From an uncultured Gemmatimonadota bacterium (GTDB taxonomy: Bacteria; Gemmatimonadota; Gemmatimonadetes; Gemmatimonadales; Gemmatimonadaceae), in assembly GCA_946479895.1 (NCBI GenBank), contig CAMLHT010000036.1, positions 1-19,831 on the forward strand: a stretch of 19,831 bases of DNA, read 5' to 3'. Both the position numbers and the translations under genes were made by a program. The notes beneath the pieces were generated by a model. The model was not told the DNA's origin. It saw only the letters and a list, made by a program, of their open reading frames with translations, and did no database searches. Below are positions 1 to 9,136 of this stretch, piece by piece (the stretch's first letter is position 1; each line of letters opens with the position of its first letter).

Positions 1-59
1 GAGTCCACGGGGCCCACCAGCCACTGGATCAGGTCCACGTAGTGCGACGCCTGGTCGAG
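1..59 (-). pseudogene. Gfo/Idh/MocA oxidoreductase, fragment running off the left edge
   Basis: Read on the minus strand from 59 to 1, the sequence encodes LDQASHYVDLIQWLVGPVD. This matches the conserved segment (G-G-x-L-x-[ND]-Q-x-x-H-Y-x-D-L-x-x-W-L-x-G) of NAD(P)-dependent Gfo/Idh/MocA sugar dehydrogenases, which oxidise or reduce sugars and inositols. The residues normally just upstream in the family (a Gly-rich GGG stretch) are not found: beyond position 60 the same frame reads through unrelated residues, and a stop lies at 174-176. The fragment is therefore either the broken 5' side of a gene or a remnant left when the neighbouring toxin-antitoxin module arrived. The rest of the gene, if any, lies left of the window. 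Family assignment rests on only 19 residues. Confidence 0.5.
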
Positions 60-164
60 TATTCGCTGGGTCGCTGAGCGATGTATTGAGGTTCGACCCC
101 TGGCCCTGCCCGGTGGATACTCCGGCCGAGTAGTCTGCGAACCGCCGAGTGGTTATTGTGTGGG

Positions 165-359
165 ATGCGACTTTCAGTCGATCTCACCGAGGCCCAGGAG
201 AAGCACCTCGCCGACCTGGCCGGACGTTTGAGGATCGCCCCGGAAACGCTCGCGGCAGCGGCCTTGCGCGACTTGCTTGCGCATCGCGAAGCTGATTTCG
301 AGGCCGCGGCCGCCCGCGTCATGGAGAAGAACGCCGAACTGTACCGACGCCTGTCCTAG
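165..359 (+). CDS. RHH-like antitoxin of a Doc-type toxin-antitoxin pair
   Basis: A 64-residue protein starting MRLSVDLTEAQ. An N-terminal strand-like segment (residues 1-7) is followed by helices, as in ribbon-helix-helix DNA-binding antitoxins, and the tail ends in EKNAELYRRLS. That tail type is familiar from small antitoxins paired with Doc toxins, where the C-terminal part binds and blocks the toxin. An upstream TTG at 156 is also open, but the ATG at 165 starts directly at the strand segment, so I prefer it; neither has a clear Shine-Dalgarno. The stop is 12 bases before the toxin start, so the two form an operon. As in other type II systems, autoregulation by the antitoxin is expected but no operator is evident. 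Function is inferred mainly from the partner gene. Confidence 0.8.
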   Translation: MRLSVDLTEAQEKHLADLAGRLRIAPETLAAAALRDLLAHREADFEAAAARVMEKNAELYRRLS

Positions 360-371
360 GCGGAGATTGCC

Positions 372-758
372 GTGCGGTATCTCTCCCTGGCGGAAGTTCT
401 CGATCTCCATCGCCGGGTGATTGCCGATTCCGGAGGGGCCACGCCTCTGCGCGATCTTGGTGGACTGGAGTCGTCAGTCGCGCAGCCCCGTGCGTCCTAC
501 GGCGGCGAAGATCTCTATCCGGACCTGGCCAGCAAGGCGACCGCGCTCGCTTTCTCGCTGATCAATAATCATCCCTTCGTTGACGGGAACAAGCGAGTCG
601 GCCACGCGGCGCTCGAAACCTTCCTCTTGCTCAACGGTTTCGAGATCAGCGCCACGATCGATGAAGGTGAAGCGATGATTCTTTCAGTCGCCGCCGGTCA
701 AGCGACGCGTGATGAGCTGCTCCAGTGGGTACGCGATCACATGGTCTCGGCCAGATAA
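372..758 (+). CDS. doc: Doc-family (death-on-curing) Fic toxin
   Basis: A 128-residue protein with the Fic-fold signature HPFVDGNKR at residues 67-75, close to the Doc consensus HxFx[ND][AG]NKR. The N-terminus [16 protein letters not shown] and the segment [15 protein letters not shown] are typical of the family. The usual length is about 125 residues, so the gene looks intact. Doc of phage P1 phosphorylates elongation factor Tu and stops translation; the same activity is inferred here. The start is GTG at 372, with a GGAG at 362-365 at good spacing, and the gene lies 12 bases after its antitoxin. Its 3' end converges on the maltokinase gene 52 bases away with no obvious terminator between. 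Its position beside a truncated oxidoreductase suggests the module was acquired. Confidence 0.9.
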   Translation: MRYLSLAEVLDLHRRVIADSGGATPLRDLGGLESSVAQPRASYGGEDLYPDLASKATALAFSLINNHPFVDGNKRVGHAALETFLLLNGFEISATIDEGEAMILSVAAGQATRDELLQWVRDHMVSAR

Positions 759-810
759 CTGCTCAGGGCACCCCCCCCGCGGAATGAAGCAGCCGCGACC
801 GGAGTTCATC

Positions 811-2444
811 TCATGACCTGGTCTGCAGCAGTCGGGAGATCCCCCGCATGGGAATCCACTCCCAGCCCGGGCGGTGATTGAGCTCATAACTCAGCTCGTA
901 GAACACCTTCTCCGCCTCGAACAGCGAGAGCAGCGCATCGAAGCGCTTTGGATCTGTGGGCAGCAGTCCGCGGTCATCCTTCATCGTGCCCGTGTAGCCG
1001 CGCAGGAATGCCGCGCGCGCGTCCCGCTCCCAGCGTCCGCCGATGATCTCACGCTCGGCGATCTTCGCCCGGTCCGGCTTCTCGCCCTTCGCCCCCTGCA
1101 CGATCGTCGCCGCCGCGTACGACAATGAGCGCAGCATCCCGGCCACGTCGCGCAGCGGGCTGTTCTTCTCGCGACGCTCGGCCAGCGGCCGCGTGGGCTC
1201 GCCCTCGAAGTCGATGATCACGAACGAGTCGCTCGGCGTCCGGAGGACCTGGCCGAGGTGATAGTCGCCGTGCGTGCGGATGCGCGAGCCGGCATCGCTG
1301 TCGATGAGATCGGCGATCTCCTCGACCCAGCTGAGGTAGTGATCGCGACGCTTCACGAGGATCTCGGCTTCCACGGCGCGATCCTTCGCGAGCTTTCCGG
1401 CGACGCGCTGCTTCTCGAGCAGCGCGACCGCCTCGCGGATCGACTCCTTGGTCCGCTGCGCCCAGCGCTCGACGTCCACGGCCTCGGCGGCCAGGGGCGC
1501 GAAGGCGCTGCCGGCGGCGTTCGCCGCGTCGCCCGCGAGGGCGTCGTGCATCTGCCGGGTGATGACGCCGAGCTTCTCGATGTCGCGCGTGGCGTCGTGG
1601 GCGCCTCCCGGTTTTGCCGCGCCGAGGATGTAGCTCCAGGCGTCCGTCGACCCGGCTACATACTCCTGGAGCATGCCGCAAACCGCACCCCCTTCGGTGG
1701 TGCGGTTTGCGGTGTTCTCATTTGAACCTCCGCCGGCTTCGCCGTCGGCGGGACCACCGTCCCTGGCGTTCCCGCCGTACGTGATCACCCCGAACAGCGT
1801 CGGGACGTGCGGGAACGCGGCGTCCACCGTCAGGAAGCGCGTGACTTCGACGTCGGGATGGATGCCGGGCTCGATCCTCCGGAACAGCTTGAGGAACGCC
1901 TGGCGATCGAACACCAGGGCGCTGTTGCTCTGCTCCGCCGATCCGACGGTGATTTCGGCGTCCGGCCGGAACGCGACGGACTTCTGGCCGACGCGCTCGA
2001 TGACCCATTGCGCGCCCTTCTCCGACGGAAAGCCGGCGGGCGTGAGGAACGTGGACGCGAGGTTCTTCTGGAAGACGGGATCGAGCGTGGCGTCGATCAG
2101 CGCGCCCTCTCCTTCAGACGACTCGACGTTGGCCACCACGTATGCCGGACCGGCCTTCGCCAGCTCCGTGGCGTCCACGCGCCGCAGGGCCAGCGGAACC
2201 TGATACAGCGCGGTTCCCGAGGCCGACTTGACCTCGACGATCGCCACGCCGATGCGGAACTCGTCCCACGGGAGGCGAATCACGTCCACGACGCGCGCCG
2301 ATTCCGCCGTCCCCTTCAGGCCGAACCACCGCTGTGCGCGCAGATAGCCGAGGAGCGCGTCTCCGTGCAGCTCGGCGAGCCCGGCGACGGTCAGGACATC
2401 CCGGCCGCGCTGCGCGTGAACGGTCGCCGGCACGCGCTGGCCGC

Positions 2445-2448
<4 letters not shown>
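811..2448 (-). CDS. mak: Maltokinase (trehalose/GlgE pathway)
   Basis: A 545-residue protein that would phosphorylate maltose with ATP to alpha-maltose 1-phosphate, the donor for GlgE. It has the Mak N-terminal cap (LRAQRWFGLKG, residues 36-46), a QEYV...DAWSYIL segment at about 261-275, the aminoglycoside-phosphotransferase-type catalytic loop HGDYHLGQ (393-400) and the metal motif IIDFEGEP (411-418). The C-terminus has the family's YELSYELNHRPGWEWIPMRGI run (518-537). The start is the GTG at 2448, which overlaps the treS stop as GTGA, so translation is probably coupled. The protein is longer than most maltokinases (about 450 residues). Part of the excess is a Gly/Asn/Thr-rich insert at residues 225-256, encoded by two tandem hairpins. 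The catalytic motifs are intact, so activity is likely. Confidence 0.9.
1676..1751. repeat. Two tandem hairpins inside mak
   Basis: The arms 1676-1689 and 1699-1712 are a perfect 14-bp inverted repeat (CCGCAAACCGCACC against its complement) around a 9-base loop. A second stem, CCGCCGGC at 1730-1737 against 1744-1751 with one G-T pair and a 6-base loop, follows at once. Both lie in frame within the maltokinase coding region and encode a low-complexity linker (residues about 225-256) between conserved blocks. Together they look like a REP-type palindromic element that has landed in the gene. Confidence 0.75.
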
Positions 2449-4141
<1,693 letters not shown>

Positions 4142-4145
<4 letters not shown>

Positions 4146-6247
4146 TTCGGTTTTGCCCTTTCGATTGCAAAGACGTGCCCGGCCTGGCCGTTGATGGGGT
4201 CGAGCCGGACATAGTTGCGTGAGCCTCGCCAGGTGTAGCGCGCACCGGTGAGGAGGTCGTGCACGACGTACTGCTCGTCGGCGCCGATGCCGAGCGCCTC
4301 GATGGGAACGTGGACCGTCGATTCCTGCGGGGCCCTGAAGTCGGTGGTCACCGCGACGAGCAGGTCCCTCGCTGCTTCGCGGCCCGGGATGACAGGGGAC
4401 GTGTCATCCTGAGCCCCGGATCGGCGAGGGATCTGCGTGATGGTCTCAGGAACCGGCTCCCAGTGACCCAGCCACTGGCGTGCCGGCGGATTCGCGGCGC
4501 GGCGGTAGAACAGCACCGCCGGGTTCTCGCTGTGATGGAACGTGATGTTGTCCATCCGCTGGAGCGCCGGCTGCTCGCGGCGCAGGCGATTCACCAGCTC
4601 GACGTCCTTGTTGATGTTGCCGGCCGCATTCCAGTCGCGGGGCCGGAGCTGGTACTTCTCCGAGTCGAGATACTCCTCGCTGCCCGGCTTCACCGGGACG
4701 TTTTCGCACAGCTCGTAGCCGGAATAGATGCCATACAGGGACGACAGCGTCGCGGCGAGGAGCAGGCGGATGCGGAACGCGGGTCGCCCGCCCTCCACGA
4801 GGTACTCGTTGAGGATGTCCGGCGTGTTGGCGAAGAAGTTCGGCCGGTAGTACTCCTGCGCGCCGCCCTGGAGCTCCTCCACGTAGCCGCGCAGGTCCCC
4901 CGCGGCATTCTTCCACGTGAAGTACGTGTACGACATCGTGAACCCGAGCTTCGCCAGGTTCTTCATCCGCTTCGGGCGCGTGAACGCCTCGGCGAAGAAC
5001 ACGGCATCGGGATGCTTCGCCTGGACGTCTGCGATCATCCACTGCCAGAAAGCGAACGCCTTGGTGTGCGGGTTGTCGACGCGGAAGATCTTCACGCCGT
5101 GGTCGATCCAGTACAGCACGACGTCGCGGCACGCCTCCCACAGCTTCTCGCGGTCGCGGCACCAGAAGTTGATCGGATAGATGTCCTGATACTTCTTCGG
5201 CGGATTCTCGGCGTACGCGATCGAGCCGTCGGGCCGGATGTGAAACCAGTCCGGGTGCTCCTTCACCCAGGGGTGATCGGGCGAGCACTGGAGCGCATAA
5301 TCGAGCGCCACCTCTAGTCCCTGCTTCTTCGCGGCGGCGACGAACCGGTCGAAATCGGCGATGGTGCCGAGCGCGGGCTCGATGGCCGTGTGGCCGCCGT
5401 TCTCGTTGCCGATCGCCCATGGGCTGCCGACGTCGTCCGGCGTGGGCGTGAGCGAGTTGTTCTTTCCCTTGCGGAACGTGCGGCCGATCGGATGGATCGG
5501 CGGGAGATATACGACGTCGAAGCCGAGCTTCGCGATGCGCGGCAGCTCCTTCGCGGCGTCGTTGAACGTACCGTGCTTTCCGGCCGGTCCCATGGAGCGG
5601 GGAAAGAACTCATACCAGGAGGAGAAGCGCGCCTTCGGCTGGTCCACCACGATCACGAGCTCCCGGCCGTAGCGCGTCAGGTCCGGCGGATCGTAATGCT
5701 CGCGCATCAGCGCGCTCAGCTCCGGGTCGAACGCGCGCTTGATCTTCTGCTCGATGGTCGCCTGGCGCCGGTCGCCGAGGATCTTCGCGGTCTGGAGGAT
5801 CATCGCGCGGGTCGGGCTCACCTTGAGGCCGCGCGCCGCGGACTTCACGATCGCCGAACCCTCGAGCAGCTCGAGCCCGACATCCTGGCCGGCGTCGAAC
5901 TTCTTCTTCAGCCCGTCGCGCCAGGTGCCGAAGGCGTCCGTCCAGGCTTCGACGCTGAAGGTCCAGCGCCCGAGCTGGTCGAGCGTGATCGGGGCGTACC
6001 AGCGGTCGGTGTTGAAATCGAAGGTCAGGGGCGCCGTGCGCCACTGCTTGTCGGCGGGTCCGCGGAAGAGCACGCGGGCGGCGAGCTGATCATGTCCGTC
6101 GCGAAAGATGTCGGCCCCGACCCAGGCGACATCGCCGACAACTCTCTTTACCGGATACCGTCCGCCGTCCAGCTCCGGCGTGACGCACTCGATGGTGATG
6201 TGCTCCAGCCCTCTGGAGGTGATGCGGCGGTCTGGTTTCTTGGGCAC
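4142..6247 (-). CDS. glgE: Alpha-1,4-glucan:maltose-1-phosphate maltosyltransferase
   Basis: A 701-residue GH13_3 enzyme that transfers maltosyl units from maltose 1-phosphate to growing alpha-1,4-glucan. The N-terminal domain (about 1-190) is followed by the family segment SSWYEFFPRS (209-218). Catalytic residues are nucleophile D391 in FRVDNPHTK, acid E420 in FFAEAFTRPK, and D477 in NTPDIL; PLAIGNE-like and YGIYSGYELCE motifs are also present. The start is GTG at 6247 without a clear Shine-Dalgarno. It is the first gene of glgE-treS-mak, with a 4-base overlap to treS. Residues about 590-628 in the C-terminal domain are an insert, of which about 603-630 is encoded by a genome repeat (see 4358-4441). 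The core domain appears unaffected. Confidence 0.95.
4358..4441. repeat. GTCATCC palindromic repeat embedded in glgE
   Basis: Two opposed arms of the window's common repeat lie back to back. On the plus strand, CAGGTCCCTCGCT...CGGGATGACA comes first (to about 4395), then TGTCATCCTGAGC...GAGGGATCTGC (about 4402-4435). The same words flank intergenic hairpins at 9063-9135, 11792-11867 and 13122-13287. Here they are translated in frame as GlgE residues about 603-630 (IPRRSGAQDD...GREAARDLL), just before a conserved strand of the C-terminal domain. Confidence 0.75.
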
Positions 6248-6308
6248 TTTCGCAATCTAGGCGGACAGGACCAACGGGCTGAGCTAGCTGGCAAAGATTG
6301 AGCCTGAT

Positions 6309-6338
6309 GAGTGGGAGTGGGAGTGGGAGTGGGAGTGG
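6309..6338. repeat. GAGTGG hexamer tandem repeat, five copies
   Basis: Five perfect GAGTGG units occupy 6309-6338, followed by GGGG. The array lies in the 180-base gap upstream of glgE (start 6247) and downstream of the propeller gene. Copy number of such simple repeats can change by slippage, and this one sits about 60-90 bases before the glgE start, where a promoter would be expected. No -35/-10 pair is convincing. Confidence 0.85.
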
Positions 6339-6343
6339 GGGTT

Positions 6344-6423
6344 CTCGCGCACTACTGCCTGGAAGAGTTTATCCTGAGCGCCAGGGCGCTCGGGATGAAT
6401 TCATCCAGGCTGTAGTACGCGAG
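6344..6423. repeat. Long two-tier hairpin at the 3' end of the propeller gene
   Basis: The outer arms 6344-6363 and 6404-6423 pair at 18 of 20 positions. Inside them, 6371-6382 pairs with 6385-6396 (12 positions, one G-T), and its ATCCTGAGCG core is the core of the window's palindromic repeat. The hairpin begins 5 bases past the stop of the propeller gene (6428, minus strand), so it could act as a transcript end or mRNA stabiliser. There is no clear T-run, so a classical Rho-independent terminator is not certain. Confidence 0.75.
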
Positions 6424-6427
6424 GGCC

Positions 6428-7423
6428 TTACGGGACGATGATGGTCGGCACCTTCAACCCGCTGATCACCCCGACGTCCTGCCCGAACCAGATCGTCTTC
6501 GTCGCCGGATCGAACTGCATGTGCCGGATCGTGTTCGGCTTCGAGCCGTCACCGATCGCGATCGAGTGCTCGAACACGCGCTTCTTCGTATCGAACGAGA
6601 CCAGCTTGTTCGGCTGGACTCCCGTCTCGGCCACCCAGATGCGGTCGTGATCGTCCACCGCCATGCCGTACGGGAGCGACGTGCCGCCCGATGGAAGGGC
6701 CCACTCTTCCGTCCTGCCCGTCTTCGGGTCGAGCCGGCCGAGGTAGCCGCGGGTGTAATCGCCGTACCACACCGAGCCGTCGCTGGTCACCTCGATGCGA
6801 CGCGGGCGGCTGCGCTCGTTGGGCAGCGTGTACGCCTTGAACTCCATCGTCGCCGGATCGACCGTCCCGATCTTGTTGGTGCCGAACAGGTCGAACCACG
6901 GACGTCCCGACTTGTCGATGACGATGCCGTACGGCCGCGTACCCTGCGCCATCTTGAAGAGCTTGAACTGGCCCGTGGCCGGGACGAAGTGGCCGACGTA
7001 CTCCGAGTTCTGGGCGGTGAACCACGCGTTGCCCTTCTGGTCGAAGATCATCGTGTGCGGGTCGCGCACGGCCGCGTCGGGGATCATGTAGGTGGTGATC
7101 TTCCCCGTCTCCGGATCCATCTTCACGATGCGGTTGTTGCGATTGCCCGTGAACCACACGGTCCCGTGCGCGTCGACGACCAGGTTGTGAGGGTTGGTGC
7201 CAGGGTCGATCTCGAACCGCCGGATCGTGCCGTCGGTCTCGATGCGGCCGACGTAGTTGCCGGTCTGGCCGACGAACCAGACGCGACCTTTCTGGTCGGC
7301 GTGCGGATCGCGCGGACGCGTGCCGACCATCCAGGATTCCGTGTGATCCTTGAGCGTCGGCTGCGGGTTCTGCGCGGACGCGGCAGTCGCCGTCAGCGCG
7401 GCGATGATGATGAGAGAGCGCAT
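6428..7423 (-). CDS. Secreted virginiamycin B lyase-like seven-bladed propeller
   Basis: A 331-residue protein with a signal peptide (MRSLIIIAALTATAASA) and seven blade repeats, each with a [VAI]W[FY] strand: VWFVGQTG, VWFTGNRN, AWFTAQNS, PWFDLFG, VWYGDYT, IWVAETG and IWFGQD. This is the Vgb/streptogramin-lyase propeller family, mostly exported and usually of unknown substrate. Compared with Staphylococcus Vgb as I recall it, the blade-six His is Tyr here (LPYGMAV) and the last-blade catalytic Glu is Gln/Asp (WFGQDVG), so antibiotic lyase activity is doubtful. The ATG has a good AAGGAG six bases upstream. It lies 56 bases after the anti-sigma gene on the same strand and may share its transcript. 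A periplasmic ligand- or protein-binding role is an inference. Confidence 0.82.
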   Translation of the reverse strand: MRSLIIIAALTATAASAQNPQPTLKDHTESWMVGTRPRDPHADQKGRVWFVGQTGNYVGRIETDGTIRRFEIDPGTNPHNLVVDAHGTVWFTGNRNNRIVKMDPETGKITTYMIPDAAVRDPHTMIFDQKGNAWFTAQNSEYVGHFVPATGQFKLFKMAQGTRPYGIVIDKSGRPWFDLFGTNKIGTVDPATMEFKAYTLPNERSRPRRIEVTSDGSVWYGDYTRGYLGRLDPKTGRTEEWALPSGGTSLPYGMAVDDHDRIWVAETGVQPNKLVSFDTKKRVFEHSIAIGDGSKPNTIRHMQFDPATKTIWFGQDVGVISGLKVPTIIVP

Positions 7424-7465
7424 GTCTTTCTCCTTCAGGCGAGGGTGGGCGCCGTGACGTCAGCT

Positions 7466-7479
7466 GCTCGGGATGACAG
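7466..7479. repeat. Partial arm of the GTCATCC palindromic repeat
   Basis: GCTCGGGATGACAG is identical to the outer end of the full palindromes elsewhere in the window. It directly abuts the TGA of the anti-sigma gene (7480-7482), in the short gap before the propeller gene. Only one arm end is present, so this is a remnant. Confidence 0.5.
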
Positions 7480-8547
7480 TCATCTGCAAATGGCTACGCT
7501 CCCTGCACGGGTCCCGTTGGGCGACTGCGCGGTCACCTGCACGCCGTCGCGCGAGATCGTCAGGATCGTGCCCCGGCTGATCGTTTTGACAATTGCCCGC
7601 CCCGCTTCGCTTGTCCAGCCGGCGTCGGCGATCGGCTCCGACGTCCGGCCGCCGGCGTCTATGTACCGGACCGCATGATGCCCGGGCATGGCCGGCGCTG
7701 AATCCGGCATCAGGGCAAACCGCGCCGGGAGGACGTCGGTCGACGCGTCCAGCTCATAGCAGCCGGAGAACGTCGCGACGGCGTCCGAGTACCCGCGCTG
7801 CCGAGCCATCTCCGGCGCCGCCGCGGCACCGGCGGCCACCCCGGGCAGGTCGCGCCTGAGGGGCGCCGACCTCGCCGTTCCGCCGACGGCAGAGACCACT
7901 CGTTCCCTGCGCGCGGAGTCCGCGGTTCCGGTCACGACGACTTCGGAAAGCACGGGCGCGCTGCTGACCGAAGCCGATTTCTGCGTGATCGGCATGGACT
8001 GGGGCGCCGGTGCCGGAATCCGGGCGATCCGCGTCTCTGCGGGCTGGGGAATGGCGGCAGCGGCCTGGTCGCCCGACACCGCCCCGACTGCGGCGGCCGG
8101 GGGTGCGACCCGGTCCGGGCCGATGGTCCGTGTGGGCCGCACCTCGGCGTTCGCCGCCTGGGCCGTGCGTTCCGGCTCGGCGAGCTTGAACGAGTCGAGG
8201 TTCGGCACCTCCGGCCGGATTCGATCGAGCCCGGCCATTGGCTTCTCCTGCTCGCGCGAGCTGAACAGGCCGATGCCGATGATCAGTGTCGCGGCGATCG
8301 CCGAGGGCCAGGCCGATCGCAGCCAGATGCTCCTTTGCCGGGCCGGCTTCGCCGGGATGACGTTCGCGGGCACGGAGTCGAGGTGGCTCACGATCCTCGA
8401 CGACGCCGCGATCAGCCCGCGCGCCCCGGCCACCGCGGCCGAGCATTCGGCGCAGGACTCGACGTGGCGCTCGAGACGCGCGCCTTCCTCGGCGTCGAGC
8501 GCGCCGTCGAGCCAGGCGTGGATGGCCCCTTCGTCAGGATGTTGCAT
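7480..8547 (-). CDS. Zinc-finger anti-sigma factor with one membrane segment
   Basis: A 355-residue protein. Residues 1-40 are a ZAS-type anti-sigma domain with H28, C32 and C35 (HVESCAEC), which binds and holds the partner ECF sigma factor. A membrane segment spans about 78-96 (SAWPSAIAATLIIGIGLF). The rest, about 260 residues, would be periplasmic: a Pro/Ala-rich linker, the motif LSEVVVTGT (200-208), then a compact C-terminal region beginning FSGCYEL (260). The LSEVVVTGT motif resembles the start of TonB-receptor plug regions, and an LSNVTVTGA motif occurs in the VIT/VWA protein nearby. The ATG at 8547 has AGGA just upstream and overlaps the sigma gene by 14 bases; a longer open frame to 8613 lies inside the sigma gene and is not favoured. 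The trigger for sigma release is unknown. Confidence 0.85.
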   Translation of the reverse strand: MQHPDEGAIHAWLDGALDAEEGARLERHVESCAECSAAVAGARGLIAASSRIVSHLDSVPANVIPAKPARQRSIWLRSAWPSAIAATLIIGIGLFSSREQEKPMAGLDRIRPEVPNLDSFKLAEPERTAQAANAEVRPTRTIGPDRVAPPAAAVGAVSGDQAAAAIPQPAETRIARIPAPAPQSMPITQKSASVSSAPVLSEVVVTGTADSARRERVVSAVGGTARSAPLRRDLPGVAAGAAAAPEMARQRGYSDAVATFSGCYELDASTDVLPARFALMPDSAPAMPGHHAVRYIDAGGRTSEPIADAGWTSEAGRAIVKTISRGTILTISRDGVQVTAQSPNGTRAGSVAICR

Positions 8548-9052
8548 TGATTCCTCTCGTCTTTCCCTGGGCCTGCTGCTGCTCGAATGCTTCGACGAGG
8601 CGTTTGCGGGCACGGGCCAGCGTGGTTCCCACGGACGCGACCGACAGGTCGAGCGCGGCGGCGATCTCGTTGTAGTTCAGTCCTTCCTCGCGCATGAGCA
8701 GCGCTTCGCGATCCCGCTCGGTCAGCGCATCGAGCGCCCGCCGGGCTATCGCCGTGTTCTCATCGTGCTCCATCGCGACGAGCTGCGGCACCGTGTCCTC
8801 GCGCTCCCGCTCCTCGCGGGCGAGCAGCTCGAGATGGCGCCGTCGCCGCGCGTCCTTCCGTGCCTCGTCGCGTACGAGGTTCGTCGCGACGGCGAAGAGC
8901 CAGGAACGCTCGCTCACGATCTCCTTCTGCCTTGCCGCGCGAAGAAACGTTTCCTGCGCGACTTCTTCGGCCCAGTCGCGATCGCCCAGGCGCCTCGTCA
9001 GGTATCTGACGAGCGGCTGGTGGAATTCGCGAAAGAGGGCGTCGAGGTTCAT
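8534..9052 (-). CDS. ECF RNA polymerase sigma factor
   Basis: A 172-residue sigma-70 family factor. Region 2 covers about 5-70 (FREFHQPLVRYLTRRLGD, then WAEEVAQETFLRAAR and SWLFAVATNLVRDEARK), and region 4 covers about 103-155 (LTERDREALLMREEGLNYNEIAAAL, then VGTTLARARKRLVEAF, the DNA-recognition helix). It would direct RNA polymerase to a stress or envelope regulon under control of the anti-sigma factor encoded next. I use the ATG at 9052, which has AGGA six bases upstream. An ATG at 9067 adds five residues but lies inside the hairpin 9063-9135. The overlap with the anti-sigma gene implies coupled expression. The ECF subgroup cannot be assigned by eye. Confidence 0.92.
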   Translation of the reverse strand: MNLDALFREFHQPLVRYLTRRLGDRDWAEEVAQETFLRAARQKEIVSERSWLFAVATNLVRDEARKDARRRRHLELLAREEREREDTVPQLVAMEHDENTAIARRALDALTERDREALLMREEGLNYNEIAAALDLSVASVGTTLARARKRLVEAFEQQQAQGKTRGINATS

Positions 9053-9062
9053 GGATGATCCT

Positions 9063-9135
9063 GTCATCCTGAGCGAAGCGAGGGATCTGCTTCTTCAGGG
9101 AGACGAAGCAGATCCCTCGCTTCGCTCAGGATGAC
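9063..9135. repeat. Perfect 31-bp inverted repeat (GTCATCC family)
   Basis: Arms 9063-9093 and 9105-9135 are exact reverse complements around an 11-base loop. The element starts one base after the VIT/VWA stop (9137) and ends ten bases before the sigma start, filling the gap between these two minus-strand genes. The sigma Shine-Dalgarno (9059-9062) lies just outside the stem. It may end or process the VWA transcript; no T-run follows. Confidence 0.92.
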
Positions 9136-9136
9136 G

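Noticed and set aside
91..115. GGTTCGACCCC resembling a tRNA T-arm near the toxin-antitoxin module, a possible attachment site
   Set aside because: The flanking bases do not form the five-pair T stem and no acceptor, D or anticodon arm could be found on either strand.
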